This document shows, piece by piece, positions 1 through 9,123 of a stretch of DNA of 64,000 nt. The number at the start of each line of letters is the position of its first letter. Position 1 is the first letter of the stretch. Position numbers and translations under genes: made by a program. The stretch comes from Azonexus sp. (GTDB taxonomy: Bacteria; Pseudomonadota; Gammaproteobacteria; Burkholderiales; Rhodocyclaceae). The stretch covers positions 62,001 through 126,000 of the forward strand of contig JAIRKE010000054.1 of NCBI GenBank assembly GCA_031260295.1. The letters are read 5' to 3'. Below the pieces are notes generated by a model. That model was given only the letters and a program-made list of their open reading frames with translations, was not told the DNA's origin and did not search any database.

Positions 1-351
1 AGCCTTTCTCACTTGGCAACCGGTGTTTTGATATTAATCAACGAAAATAACACCAGCATGCACCCCAGTATGGTTGCCGAGCGGGTTTTCGAATATGCAG
101 CGTCGCAACCGCGAAGCATTCACTACTGCCTTATGATATTCGAATCTCACAAAGTCAAAGCAATGGGTAAATTGCTTCCCTATCCAGTGCTTCTAGATTT
201 AACTCGTAGTGCTCGCCAAAGGCGTTCACTGGGTTTTTTACAGTCAATCCATTGGCAATGGGCAAAAACCTATGGCCACACGGAAAGGATACTATCTAGC
301 GAAAGAAACCCAATTGCGTACTATCCAGAATATCTTATATTCGGTGAGTAG
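1..351 (+). CDS. Hypothetical protein, C-terminal part (cut by window start)
   Basis: The reading frame is open from base 1 to a TAG stop at 349-351, so this is the 3' end of a gene that begins outside the window; the first in-window start codon is only a TTG at 13. About 116 residues are visible, ending in YYPEYLIFGE. I recognise no family, signal peptide or membrane segment. Base use is clearly more AT-rich than in the genes from 0.8 kb onward, suggesting a horizontally acquired neighbourhood. It could also be a chance open frame, although the amino-acid composition is protein-like. Confidence 0.4.
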   Translation, partial: SLSHLATGVLILINENNTSMHPSMVAERVFEYAASQPRSIHYCLMIFESHKVKAMGKLLPYPVLLDLTRSARQRRSLGFLQSIHWQWAKTYGHTERILSSERNPIAYYPEYLIFGE

Positions 352-415
352 CGAACCTGTCTAACCCGAGGATCAGCTTCGAATTTCGTTTCCCTAAGGT
401 CGCCCGCGCGATGCG

Positions 416-640
416 TTATCGCACGATTTTGTTAATCGGTAATTCCAGGATGTCCTCTGCCCCTGCGGCTTTCAGGCGGGGGATGAGGATATTCACACTT
501 GATTTATCGGCAACGGTGGTCAGTGCATAGCCGTTCAAACCGTGTAGCTGACTGATGGTGGGGCGCTTCATGGCGGGTAATTCTGCGATGATGGCATCAA
601 GACATTCGGCAACACCCATGAGGGTCAGTATCAAATACAA
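416..640 (-). pseudogene. HisG C-terminal (long-form) domain remnant
   Basis: The translated 74 residues resemble the C-terminal regulatory (ACT-like, histidine-binding) domain of long-form ATP phosphoribosyltransferase: LPAMKRPTIS followed by an alternating beta/alpha segment and the ending LKAAGAEDILELPINKIV. The catalytic domains are absent: an in-frame stop lies at 662-664, only seven codons upstream of the TTG at 640. No ribosome binding site is evident. Betaproteobacteria normally use the short HisG plus HisZ, which lacks this domain, so the fragment is probably a relic of a transferred gene. A free-standing domain protein is possible but less likely. Confidence 0.55.
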
Positions 641-734
641 AGTGGCCGAAAATTTTCGTCGCTACGCCGCTGCCTGCAAGGCCATCTTTTAATCGACGAC
701 CATTGCGCTGCATCAAAACAGCGCCCGGCCCGAT

Positions 735-743
735 TGCTATAAT
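735..743 (+). promoter_or_regulatory. Probable extended -10 promoter of iorAB
   Basis: TGC followed by a perfect TATAAT (738-743) forms an extended -10 element 31 bases before the iorA start codon. No good -35 hexamer lies 17 bases upstream, which is normal for extended -10 promoters. Inference from motif match only. Confidence 0.45.
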
Positions 744-774
744 TGGTGGCTTTGCATTGCTTACAGGAGCGAAC

Positions 775-2649
775 ATGGCAGCTCTAATGCCCGCCCCGGC
801 CGCCAGCCGGCACCTAATGTCCGGCAACGAAGCCGTCGCCCGCGCTGTTTGGGAAGCCGGCGTCAAGGTCGCCGCCGCCTATCCGGGAACGCCGTCGACG
901 GAAATGATGGAAGTGGTCTCGACCTACCCGGACATCTACGCCGAGTGGTCGGTCAACGAGAAGGTTTCGTTGGAAGTCGCCATCGGCGCCGCCTACGCCG
1001 GCTCGCGCGCCTTCTGCTGCATGAAGCACGTCGGCATGAACGTCGCCTCCGACGCGCTGATGACCCTGACTTTGACCGGCGTCATCGGCGGCCTGGTAAT
1101 CGCTATCGCCGACGACGTTGGCCTCTCCTCCTCGCAGAATGAGCAGGATTCCCGCTACTGGGGCCGCTTCGCCCACGTGCCGGTGTTCGAGCCGGCCGAC
1201 TCGCAGGAAGCCTACGACATGACCAAGCTCGCCTACGAGCTGTCGGAGCGTTTCCAGGTGCCGGTGATCTTGCGCATGACCACGCGCATCAACCACGTCA
1301 AGGCGCTGGTTACCGTCGGCGAGCGCGTGCCGCACGCAGGGGCCGGCTTCAAGAAGGAGCCGGGGCGTTTCGTGATGGTGCCGGGCAATGCCGGCAAGCG
1401 CATTCCGCTGATGTTCCAGCGCGATGTCGAATTGCGCGCGGCGGCCGAAAACTCGCCGCTCAACATCATCGAGGACGGCAGCGATAAACGGGTCGGTTTC
1501 ATCACCTCCGGCCCGGCCTACATGCATGTTAAGGAAGCCTTCCCTGACGCGCCGGTGCTCAAGCTCGGCTTTTCGCATCCGCTACCGTTCGAGAAATGCC
1601 GCGCCTTGGCGGCGCTGGTCGAGCAGATCGTCGTCGTCGAGGAAGTCGAGCCGCTGGTCGAGACCGAGTTGAAAGCCCAGGGCCTGGAGGTGTTGGGCAA
1701 GGAAATCCTGCCGTTGCAGGGCGAGTTGTCGCCGAACGTGCTGCGGCCGGCGATCGCCCGGCTGCTCGGCGAACCGGAGCCGAAGCAAGCGCCGTTCGCG
1801 CCGCTGGCGGTGTTCCCGCGGCCGCCGACCATGTGCGTGGCCTGCCCGCATCTCGGCGTCTATTACACGCTGTCGCAGGTGCGCAATATCAACATCGCCG
1901 GTGATATCGGCTGTTACACGCTGGGCGCGGGGCATCCGTGGAACGCGCTCGACACTTGCGTCTCGATGGGCGCTTCGATGGGCGTCGCGCTGGGCATGGA
2001 TAAAGGTCGCGGCGAATCCGACAAGGACAAGCGCATCGTCGCTGTGATCGGCGATTCGACTTTCCTGCATATGGGCATGCAGGGCCTGCTCGACATGGTT
2101 TACAACAAGGGCAACGTCACCGTGTTGCTGCTCGACAACCGCGCCGTCGGCATGACCGGCGGCCAGGACAACCCAGGCAACGGCCGCGACATCCACGGCG
2201 AGGAAGCGCCGCGCATCGACTTCGCCAAGCTGGTCGCGGCGCTCGGCGTCAAAGAAGAGCGCGTCCACGTCGTCGATCCCTACGAACTGCCGGTACTGTT
2301 CAAGACCATCCGTGAGGAGGTCAAGGTGCCGGATGTCTCGGTCATCATCACCAACCAGCCCTGCGTGCTGATCAAGGATTACCACAAGCTGAAGCCCTAC
2401 GAGGTCATCGACGACAAGTGCACCGGCTGTGGCAATTGCATCGACGTCGGCTGTCCGGCCATCCACGTCACCCGCCGCGGCAAGGAGGTCAAGGCCAGCG
2501 GCCGGGAAGTCGATCTTGCCTTCGTGCGTATCGAAAGCTCGGTATGCACCGGCTGCGGCCTGTGCGTCCAGCCCTGCGCTCCGAAGGCTATCGTCCACCA
2601 CGTACCGAGCGCGCCGGTCCAGTTCGCCAAGGAAGGAGGCTGCGCATGA
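775..2649 (+). CDS. iorA: Indolepyruvate:ferredoxin oxidoreductase, alpha subunit
   Basis: Catalyses oxidative decarboxylation of arylpyruvates (from aromatic amino acids) to aryl-CoA with reduction of ferredoxin; cytoplasmic, thiamine-diphosphate dependent. The 624-residue protein has the N-terminal pyrimidine-binding domain (AYPGTPSTEMME), a central domain, the ThDP-binding region (GDIGCYTLG and GDSTFLHMG) and a C-terminal two-cluster ferredoxin domain (CTGCGNC and CTGCGLC with partner Cys residues). I chose ATG 775 because CAGGAG sits at 764-769; the frame extends 24 codons further upstream without such a site. The stop overlaps the iorB start (ATGA), so the two are translationally coupled. 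Confidence 0.93.
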   Translation: MAALMPAPAASRHLMSGNEAVARAVWEAGVKVAAAYPGTPSTEMMEVVSTYPDIYAEWSVNEKVSLEVAIGAAYAGSRAFCCMKHVGMNVASDALMTLTLTGVIGGLVIAIADDVGLSSSQNEQDSRYWGRFAHVPVFEPADSQEAYDMTKLAYELSERFQVPVILRMTTRINHVKALVTVGERVPHAGAGFKKEPGRFVMVPGNAGKRIPLMFQRDVELRAAAENSPLNIIEDGSDKRVGFITSGPAYMHVKEAFPDAPVLKLGFSHPLPFEKCRALAALVEQIVVVEEVEPLVETELKAQGLEVLGKEILPLQGELSPNVLRPAIARLLGEPEPKQAPFAPLAVFPRPPTMCVACPHLGVYYTLSQVRNINIAGDIGCYTLGAGHPWNALDTCVSMGASMGVALGMDKGRGESDKDKRIVAVIGDSTFLHMGMQGLLDMVYNKGNVTVLLLDNRAVGMTGGQDNPGNGRDIHGEEAPRIDFAKLVAALGVKEERVHVVDPYELPVLFKTIREEVKVPDVSVIITNQPCVLIKDYHKLKPYEVIDDKCTGCGNCIDVGCPAIHVTRRGKEVKASGREVDLAFVRIESSVCTGCGLCVQPCAPKAIVHHVPSAPVQFAKEGGCA

Positions 2650-3260
2650 CCGCGACCACCAATATCCTCGTCGTCGGTATCGGCGGCCAGGGCGTCATGA
2701 CCGCCACCGAGATTCTCGCCGAGGCGGCCATCGCCACCGGCCACGATGCCAAGAAGACCGAAGTCGCCGGCATGGCCCAACGCGGCGGCGTCGTTTCCTC
2801 ACACCTGCGCTTCGGCCCGAAGGTGTTGTCGCCGCAGATCGCGCCGGGCACCGCCGACCTGCTGCTCGGCTTCGAATCAGCCGAGACGATGCGCTGGCAA
2901 CATATGCTGAAACCGGGCGCGATGACGCTGATGAACACCGCCCGTCTGGTGCCACCGGTGGTCGAATTGGGTCTGTTCGACTATCCGGACGATCCGCTGG
3001 CGGAAATCCGCCGCACCGGCAACCCGGTGGTCGCTTTCGACGCCACCCGCATCGCCCAGGAACTCGGCGACATCCGCCTCGGCAACACGGTGATGCTCGG
3101 CGCCATTGCCGACTATCTGCCCTTCCCGGCCGAAACGCTGCTCGACGGCGTACTCAAGCGCTTCCACAAGAAGGGTGAAAAGTTGGTCGATCTCAACCGC
3201 CGCGCCTTCGCCGCCGGCCGGGCGGCGGTCGAGGGCAACAGGGAAATGCCGCCAGCCTGA
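2646..3260 (+). CDS. iorB: Indolepyruvate:ferredoxin oxidoreductase, beta subunit
   Basis: Gamma-type subunit of the 2-oxoacid:acceptor oxidoreductase family, partner of IorA in the two-subunit enzyme. The 204-residue protein begins with the family signature VVGIGGQGVMTA and has the downstream EVAGMAQRGGVVSSHLR segment that packs against the ThDP site. The start is the ATG whose last bases overlap the iorA stop; AAGGAGG at 2632-2638 serves as ribosome binding site. Operon with iorA; the next gene starts 33 bases later on the same strand and may be cotranscribed. Confidence 0.93.
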   Translation: MTATTNILVVGIGGQGVMTATEILAEAAIATGHDAKKTEVAGMAQRGGVVSSHLRFGPKVLSPQIAPGTADLLLGFESAETMRWQHMLKPGAMTLMNTARLVPPVVELGLFDYPDDPLAEIRRTGNPVVAFDATRIAQELGDIRLGNTVMLGAIADYLPFPAETLLDGVLKRFHKKGEKLVDLNRRAFAAGRAAVEGNREMPPA

Positions 3261-3293
3261 GGCATTCCCCCAGCATCGACAAAAGTCGCCGCC

Positions 3294-4751
3294 ATGTTCC
3301 TGATCCCCTACCTGCACAACGTCACCCGACCGCACTTCCCGGTCGGCGTGATTTTGCTGGTGGTGATCAACCTGTTCGTCTTCTTCGGCCTGCAACAGCG
3401 CGATGAGGGACGCTATCACCTGGCTTTCGAGTACTACTCGCAAAGCATCCTGCCGCGTCTGGAATTGCCGGCCTACGCGGACTACCTGAAAAAGCAGAGG
3501 CGCGCCGACGATCTCAAGAAATTCGAGCAACTGAGCCGGCACAAGGAGGCTTTGCCCTACGTGCTTCGTCGGATGGACAAGGATGCGGTCTTCATGCGCG
3601 ACCTGCGGGCCGACAAGATCATCACGCCCGAACACGAGGATTACGCCCAGTGGCGGCAGGCGCGTGACTATTTCGAGCGCAGCATTGATTCCATCACCAT
3701 CGAACGCTACGCCTTCGACACCGACCGCCCCTCGTGGCTGACCGCCTTCACGCATCAGTTCCTGCACGGCGGCACCGGCCACCTGATCGGCAACATGGTG
3801 GTGCTCATCGCCATCGCGCCGGCCGTGGAAGCCCTGCTCGGCACCGGCCTGTTTCTGCTCATCTATCTGCTGGGCGGCCTGGGCGCGGTAGCGCTGCATT
3901 GGCTGATCGTCGGTTCCGGCAGTGGTCTGGTCGGCGCCTCGGGCGCCATCTCGGCAGTGATGGGCGCCTTTGCTGTGCTGCTGTACAAGCGGCGCATTCC
4001 CTTCTTCTATTTCGTCGTCGTGTACTTCGACATCGTCCGCGCCCCGGCGCTGATCGCCCTGCCGCTCTGGCTGGCCAACGAGTTGTTGCAGATGTACTGG
4101 AACGGCAACAGCCAGGTCGCCTACGGCGCCCATATCGGCGGCCTGTTGACGGGCGGTTTGCTGGCCTGGTTTTTCCGCGACCGTGCCGCCGCGCAACTGC
4201 TGCCGGAGGGGGGCGGCGAAGCGACCAAAGAGAATGAGCAAGCCGTTGCCCAAGCGTCGCTTCAGCGATATCTGGCCGAAGCCCGGCGGGCCATGCGCAA
4301 TAACGCCTTCGAGCAGGCGCGTCGCGCCTACGCCAAGGCGGCAAGGCAGACCGGCGGCGACCTGGTCGACTGGCGCGAATGCTTCAACGTGCTCAAGCTG
4401 TCGCCGGGCAGCGAGGAATTTCATCAGGCGGCGCGCGCCTTCCTGCGCTTGCGGGCCGACGACCAGGAAACGCAGAGCTTCGTCCTGGAGGTTTTCCGAA
4501 ATTACGTCGCCCTGGCCAAGCCGCAGCCGCGTCTCGACGCCGAGTTGCTGGTGCAACTGAGCGAACGTTTCCGGCGCCACGGCTGCGCCTCTGAACTGGA
4601 TCGCATCGCCCGCCTGCTGCACGCCATCTCCCCGACCGATCCGCGATGCCGCGATGCCATCCTGGCGGCAGCGAGCGCCCACTATGGCAGCGGCGATGCC
4701 CGGCGCGGCGCCGACCTGACGCGACTGGCCGAAGAGCATCCGCCGGGCTGA
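3294..4751 (+). CDS. Rhomboid-family intramembrane serine protease with TPR-like C-terminus
   Basis: Membrane protease cleaving transmembrane substrates. The 485-residue protein has one N-terminal membrane helix (residues 16-33), a long soluble insertion (about 34-145), and the rhomboid core: GHLIGN (Asn167), GASGAIS with nucleophile Ser216, and AHIGG with catalytic His280. After residue 300 there is a soluble helical tail of about 180 residues resembling tetratricopeptide repeats (QRYLAEARRAMRNNAFEQARRAYAKAARQ). The insertion and tail make it much larger than a minimal rhomboid. Substrate unknown. It faces another membrane/TPR-like protein of identical length (485 residues) across a repeat. 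Confidence 0.85.
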   Translation: MFLIPYLHNVTRPHFPVGVILLVVINLFVFFGLQQRDEGRYHLAFEYYSQSILPRLELPAYADYLKKQRRADDLKKFEQLSRHKEALPYVLRRMDKDAVFMRDLRADKIITPEHEDYAQWRQARDYFERSIDSITIERYAFDTDRPSWLTAFTHQFLHGGTGHLIGNMVVLIAIAPAVEALLGTGLFLLIYLLGGLGAVALHWLIVGSGSGLVGASGAISAVMGAFAVLLYKRRIPFFYFVVVYFDIVRAPALIALPLWLANELLQMYWNGNSQVAYGAHIGGLLTGGLLAWFFRDRAAAQLLPEGGGEATKENEQAVAQASLQRYLAEARRAMRNNAFEQARRAYAKAARQTGGDLVDWRECFNVLKLSPGSEEFHQAARAFLRLRADDQETQSFVLEVFRNYVALAKPQPRLDAELLVQLSERFRRHGCASELDRIARLLHAISPTDPRCRDAILAAASAHYGSGDARRGADLTRLAEEHPPG

Positions 4752-4775
4752 GGGCCAGGGCAGAGGCGATCGCTT

Positions 4776-4873
4776 GGTAGCTTGGTGGTGAGCCATAGGC
4801 GAACCCCAACATGGCCAGCGCCATGCCATAGGAATTCGGCGTTGGGGTTCGTTTCGCTCACCGCCAACCTACC
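4776..4873. repeat. Long imperfect palindrome (dispersed intergenic repeat type)
   Basis: The 240-base gap between the convergent genes ending at 4751 and 4992 contains nested inverted repeats: GGTAGCTTGG (4776-4785) with CCAACCTACC (4864-4873), GGTGAG (4787-4792) with CTCACC (4857-4862), and an 11-base perfect pair CGAACCCCAAC (4800-4810) / GTTGGGGTTCG (4841-4851). The right half (GTTGGGGTTCG..CGCTCACC..CCAACCTACC) resembles palindromic repeats scattered through many betaproteobacterial genomes. As the only strong structure between two converging genes it may also stop transcription from both sides. The rest of the gap (4874-4991) shows nothing recognisable. Confidence 0.6.
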
Positions 4874-4991
4874 GATCTGCGCCCCCATCCCAACCCGCCC
4901 AGTGCTCGCCTTGCATGGCTCGCCCGCTCAGGCGGCGCAAAGCCATGCTTTGCGAAACCCCGCCTTCGCCCCCCGCCGTGCGGAGCCCGAC

Positions 4992-6449
4992 TTAGGTGGC
5001 GGGCGCTTCTCCCGAGCGCATCCGGGCCAGCACGCCCTGGTATTCCCGCGCCTGGGCGGCGCAGGGATGTTCTGGATAGCGCTCGATGATGGCGGCGAAC
5101 AAGCGGGCGGCCGTGGCATCCTGGCGCAGGTCTTCGCACAGGATGCGGGCGCTCAGGGAATACACCTCGGGAATCAGCGGGTGGCGCGGATGCTTCTTGT
5201 CGAAGGCGCGCATGATGTCGAGCGCCTGTTTCGGGTCGCGCCGAGCGCGCGCCGACTGCGCCAGCGCCAGCAGGGTCGCCGGGTCTTCCGGACGGAAATC
5301 GGGAGACTGCTCGCGGCAGCGGCGCAGGACTTCGAGCGCCTTGTCGGCCATCTGCTGACGCAGCAACAGGGCAATGAAACGATTGGCATGGGAGGTAAGA
5401 CGCTCGGTCTTGTCGCCGGCCAAGTGCAGGAGCTTGTGATAACGCTCATTCGCGGCGACGTTGTCCGGCTCGACCCGCTGTTCCTCGTAGGCAATATCGA
5501 GCGCCTTGTTCATCTGGCCCTCGGCCAGCAAGGCGGCGATCTGCTCGCCGGCGGCGTCTTGCGGCTCGTCGCGCTGCCCACCGCGCGTTGCGCGCGGTTC
5601 GTCAACGGTAAGGCCGAGCGCCTGATGATATTGATAGAGCACGTAGCCCATCATGTTGAAGGCGACGGTGGTGAAAAACATGGCGGCGGCATTGAAGCCG
5701 AACAAGGCAAAGCCCAAGCGCGGCCGCTGCCGGCGCAGGAAGGCATCGAACTCGGAAAGGGCGCTCTGAGCGGCCATCCACTCCGCCTCGGACTGAACTT
5801 CCTTCAGCATCTGCTGCAACAACAGCCATTTCTCGGTAATGGGAGCGATGCCCAGCTCGAAGCACTTGAAAGCCAGGAACATCTGGGCGCTGGACAGGCA
5901 GAAGAGGAACAGGAACAGCAACAGATAGGGCTTGCCGATGCTGCTGATAAGGTCCCAGACCTGCCCCGGACTCAAGCCGGCGAGCAGGCTACGCGTATGC
6001 ACCAGAACCATCAGCGCGGCTGGCATCAGCAGGGAGACGAGCAGATTGGCGGCGACCGCCAGTCCGCTGCCGAACAGGCCCTCGACCAAGCCGATGGCGA
6101 AGGAGCTGACGAAAATCAGGCCAAATATGGCGTAAGGGAGATGCGTCAGGCTTTCGTCCGGCTGCGAGTCGTATTGCTCGGGCGACAGGCGGCCGCGCGA
6201 GGTCTCGCAGAAAATCCGGCTGCCCAGGCGCAGGTAGAAGATCCAGGCCAGCAGCGACAGCCCGGCAAAGACCACGATGCCCGCGTTGATGCCAGTGGTG
6301 AAGACGCAGACGGCCGGCAAGGCGGCGAACAGGCAGAGGCGGAAGAGGACGGACGGATGTAGCGGGAAGAGGAAAAAGCGCGGAATGCGCCCCCAAAACG
6401 GCGGTGGCGTATCGGCCACGGGCGGCCTGGAATGTGCGTAAGAATTCAT
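4992..6449 (-). CDS. Multi-spanning membrane protein with TPR-like C-terminus
   Basis: Function unknown. The 485-residue protein has about six membrane helices in its first 300 residues (for example LLLFLFLFCLSSAQMFLAF), interrupted by a soluble helical stretch, followed by a soluble helical region with tetratricopeptide-like periodicity (ALDIAYEEQRVEPDNVAAN, ALEVLRRCREQSPDFRPED). I chose the ATG at 6449; the frame runs open 86 codons further but that part reads like non-coding upstream DNA and overlaps folD antisense. No strong ribosome binding site precedes it. It converges on the rhomboid gene, which has the same membrane-plus-TPR design, hinting at a shared process; that link is inference. 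Confidence 0.7.
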   Translation of the reverse strand: MNSYAHSRPPVADTPPPFWGRIPRFFLFPLHPSVLFRLCLFAALPAVCVFTTGINAGIVVFAGLSLLAWIFYLRLGSRIFCETSRGRLSPEQYDSQPDESLTHLPYAIFGLIFVSSFAIGLVEGLFGSGLAVAANLLVSLLMPAALMVLVHTRSLLAGLSPGQVWDLISSIGKPYLLLFLFLFCLSSAQMFLAFKCFELGIAPITEKWLLLQQMLKEVQSEAEWMAAQSALSEFDAFLRRQRPRLGFALFGFNAAAMFFTTVAFNMMGYVLYQYHQALGLTVDEPRATRGGQRDEPQDAAGEQIAALLAEGQMNKALDIAYEEQRVEPDNVAANERYHKLLHLAGDKTERLTSHANRFIALLLRQQMADKALEVLRRCREQSPDFRPEDPATLLALAQSARARRDPKQALDIMRAFDKKHPRHPLIPEVYSLSARILCEDLRQDATAARLFAAIIERYPEHPCAAQAREYQGVLARMRSGEAPAT

Positions 6450-6568
6450 GAATGGGATCGGCGGCTGAAATTTCGCCGCAGAATAGCATGCGCCAACGGC
6501 AAGGCGACTCCAGCCGCCGCTTGCCGGAGAAAAGGCCAAGGCTATCTGGTAAAATGTTGAATGTTCAA

Positions 6569-6601
6569 GGGAAAGGTTTTCGCCTTTCCCGTTTCTTTTT
6601 T
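6569..6601 (+). terminator. Terminator-like hairpin in the folD leader
   Basis: GGGAAAGG (6569-6576), loop TTTTCG, CCTTTCCC (6583-6590), then GTTTCTTTTTT: a perfect 8-bp stem with a T-tract, ending 11 bases before the folD ATG. The nearest gene upstream (ending leftward, starting at 6449) runs the other way, so this cannot be its terminator. A TAAAAT -10-like box lies just upstream (6550-6555). The arrangement suggests attenuation of folD or the end of a short leader RNA. Confidence 0.6.
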
Positions 6602-6612
6602 CGGATATAACG

Positions 6613-7467
6613 ATGACGGCACACGTAATCGACGGCAAGGCCCTGGCGGAGGAACTGCGCCAGAGCTTCAAGGCCCGCGTGGAAGCGCTCGCCGCCAAGG
6701 GGCACAAGCCCGGCCTGGTGGTGATTCTGGTCGGCGAGGACCCGGCCTCCCAAGTCTATGTGAAGAACAAGGTCAATGGCTGCCTGACCATCGGCATGCA
6801 TTCCGAGAAGATCGTCTACGCCGCCGACGTGGACCAGCAGGTCGTGCTCGACAAGATCGCCGAACTGAACGTCGATCCAGCGATTCACGGCATTCTGGTG
6901 CAGTTGCCGCTGCCGGAGCATTTCGATGAGGACAAGGTGCTCGAAGCCATCGCCGCCGACAAGGACGTCGACGGCTTCCATGCCGAGAACGTCGGCGCGC
7001 TGGCCCAGGGCAATCCGCGTTTCATCCCGTGCACACCCTACGGCGTGATGAAGATGTTCGAGAAAGGCGGCGTCGATCTCGCCGGCAAGGAAGCCGTGGT
7101 CATCGGCCGCTCCAACATCGTCGGCAAGCCGATGGCGCTGTTGCTGATCAACGCCGGCGCCACCGTCACCGTCTGCAACTCGCGCACCCGCGATCTGGCC
7201 AGCCACACCCGGCGCGCCGACATCGTCGTCGCTGCCGTCGGCAAGCCGAAATTCGTCAAGGGCGACATGCTGAAGCCAGGAGCCGTAGTCATAGATGTCG
7301 GCATCAACCGCTTGCCTGACGGCAAGCTATGCGGTGACATCGACTACGCCAACTGCCTTGAGGTCGCCGGCCAGATCACCCCGGTGCCAGGCGGCGTCGG
7401 GCCGATGACCATCACCATGTTGCTAGCCAACACCATCGAGGCCGCCGAACGCCAGGCGGATATCTAA
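6613..7467 (+). CDS. folD: Bifunctional methylenetetrahydrofolate dehydrogenase / methenyltetrahydrofolate cyclohydrolase
   Basis: Interconverts 5,10-methylene-, 5,10-methenyl- and 10-formyl-THF, feeding purine and formyl-Met synthesis; cytoplasmic, NADP-dependent. The 284 residues match the usual family length. Visible signatures are the catalytic-lysine segment [17 protein letters not shown], the DGFH..N region, the nucleotide-binding GRSNIVGKP and the C-terminal [11 protein letters not shown]. It is followed one base later by purE, so one-carbon and purine genes are linked. A terminator-like hairpin immediately upstream may modulate its expression. Confidence 0.96.
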   Translation: MTAHVIDGKALAEELRQSFKARVEALAAKGHKPGLVVILVGEDPASQVYVKNKVNGCLTIGMHSEKIVYAADVDQQVVLDKIAELNVDPAIHGILVQLPLPEHFDEDKVLEAIAADKDVDGFHAENVGALAQGNPRFIPCTPYGVMKMFEKGGVDLAGKEAVVIGRSNIVGKPMALLLINAGATVTVCNSRTRDLASHTRRADIVVAAVGKPKFVKGDMLKPGAVVIDVGINRLPDGKLCGDIDYANCLEVAGQITPVPGGVGPMTITMLLANTIEAAERQADI

Positions 7468-7468
7468 T

Positions 7469-7966
7469 ATGAGCGACAAGAAACCCATCATCGGCGTCGT
7501 CATGGGCTCCGACTCCGACTGGCCGACCATGCAGGCCGCCGCCGTGATGCTCAAGGACTTCGGCGTCGCCTTCGAAGCCCGCGTCGTTTCCGCCCACCGC
7601 ACCCCGGACCTGCTGTTCGACTATGCCGAGACGGCCGGCTCACGCGGCCTCAAGGCAATCATCGCCGGCGCCGGCGGCGCCGCCCACCTGCCGGGTATGC
7701 TGGCTGCCAAGACCACGGTGCCGGTGCTCGGCGTACCGGTGCAATCGCGCGCGCTGTCGGGCGTCGATTCGCTGCATTCCATCGTCCAGATGCCGAAGGG
7801 CATCCCGGTCGCCACCTTCGCCATCGGCGAGGCCGGCGCCGCCAACGCCGCACTGTTCGCCGTCGCCCTGCTAGCCAACGAGGACCCGGCCCTGCGCGAC
7901 AAGCTGCAGGCTTTCCGCCAGACCCAAACCGACAAGGTGCTGGGCATGAAGCTGCCGGAAGTATGA
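7469..7966 (+). CDS. purE: N5-carboxyaminoimidazole ribonucleotide mutase
   Basis: Converts N5-CAIR to CAIR in de novo purine synthesis. The 165-residue protein shows the class I PurE signatures GSDSDW near the N-terminus, [18 protein letters not shown] and the C-terminal [10 protein letters not shown]. The next gene, purK, starts within its stop codon (ATGA overlap), giving coupled production of the two enzymes that work in sequence. Confidence 0.97.
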   Translation: MSDKKPIIGVVMGSDSDWPTMQAAAVMLKDFGVAFEARVVSAHRTPDLLFDYAETAGSRGLKAIIAGAGGAAHLPGMLAAKTTVPVLGVPVQSRALSGVDSLHSIVQMPKGIPVATFAIGEAGAANAALFAVALLANEDPALRDKLQAFRQTQTDKVLGMKLPEV

Positions 7967-9123
7967 GCGCCGCGAATATGTCAGCAATCCTGCCGCCCGC
8001 CACGCTGGGCATGCTGGGCGGCGGCCAACTCGGCCGCTTCTTCGTCGCCGCCGCACACGAGATGGGCTACCAGGTTTGGGTGCTCGACCCGGACCCGAAC
8101 AGCCCGGCAGGGCAGATCGCCGAACGCCATTTCTGCGCTGCCTATGACGATTATGCGGCGCTCGACGCATTCGCCACCGGCTGCGCGGCGATCACCACCG
8201 AGTTTGAGAACGTACCGGCCGACACCCTCGACTACCTGGCCAAATTCGTACCGGTGCGCCCCTCGGCCACCGCCGTCGCCGTCTGCCAGAACCGCATCGG
8301 CGAAAAGACCTTCCTCGCCAACAACGGCTTCCCGCATGGCCCGTTCATCGCGGTCGCCAGCGAGGACGACCTGAAGCGGGCGCCGGCAACGCTGTTCCCG
8401 GCCATCCTCAAGGTCGCCCGTTTCGGTTACGACGGCAAGGGCCAAGCGACCGTCAACAACCTTGACGAGGCGCTGCTCGCCTTTGCCCGCTTCAAGGGCG
8501 AGCATTGCGTACTTGAACAGCGCCTGCCGCTCGACTTCGAGGTCTCGGTCGTCCTGGCCCGCGACGAAAACGGCCGGGTCGCCTGCTTCCCGACCGGCGA
8601 GAACCAGCACACCCGCGGCATCCTCGACGTTTCCATCGTGCCGGCCCGCGCTTCCGGCTGCCTGACCAGCGAGGCCGAGGACATCGCCGCGCGCATCGCC
8701 GAAAAACTCGGTTACATCGGCACCCTGGGCGTCGAATTCTTCGTCAGCCAGGGCCGACTGCTGGTCAACGAAATGGCGCCGCGGCCGCACAACAGCGGCC
8801 ACTACACCCTCGACGCCTGCGTCACCGACCAGTTCGAGCAGCAGGTGCGCGCCCTATGCGGCCTGCCGCTGGGCGAGGCGCGGGCGCATTCGGCTTCGGT
8901 AATGGTCAATCTGCTCGGCGACCTGTGGTACGACGGCGAACGTTACCGCGAACCGGACTGGGCCGTACTCTACGCCGTGCCCAACCTGAAACTGCACCTG
9001 TACGGCAAGCACCACGCCCGGCCGGGCCGCAAGATGGGCCATTTCACCGTCATCGGCGCCGATGCCGAGGCAGTGCAGCAAACGGCGCTTGCCGCCCGCC
9101 GCGCCATCGGCATCAAGGACTGA
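7963..9123 (+). CDS. purK: 5-(carboxyamino)imidazole ribonucleotide synthase
   Basis: ATP-grasp enzyme that carboxylates AIR with bicarbonate and ATP, making the PurE substrate. The 386 residues include the N-terminal [11 protein letters not shown] motif, the ATP-grasp centre ([13 protein letters not shown]) and the Mg-binding [15 protein letters not shown]. It overlaps purE by four bases; a second in-frame ATG at 7978 is an alternative start. Its stop overlaps the ATG of the next gene. Confidence 0.97.
   Translation: MSAANMSAILPPATLGMLGGGQLGRFFVAAAHEMGYQVWVLDPDPNSPAGQIAERHFCAAYDDYAALDAFATGCAAITTEFENVPADTLDYLAKFVPVRPSATAVAVCQNRIGEKTFLANNGFPHGPFIAVASEDDLKRAPATLFPAILKVARFGYDGKGQATVNNLDEALLAFARFKGEHCVLEQRLPLDFEVSVVLARDENGRVACFPTGENQHTRGILDVSIVPARASGCLTSEAEDIAARIAEKLGYIGTLGVEFFVSQGRLLVNEMAPRPHNSGHYTLDACVTDQFEQQVRALCGLPLGEARAHSASVMVNLLGDLWYDGERYREPDWAVLYAVPNLKLHLYGKHHARPGRKMGHFTVIGADAEAVQQTALAARRAIGIKD

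Noticed and set aside
2877-4829. Minus-strand open frame of 650 codons opposite iorB and the rhomboid gene
   Set aside because: The sense strand has catalytic rhomboid residues and a 2-oxoacid oxidoreductase signature; the antisense protein is low-complexity Gln/His/Asp-rich.
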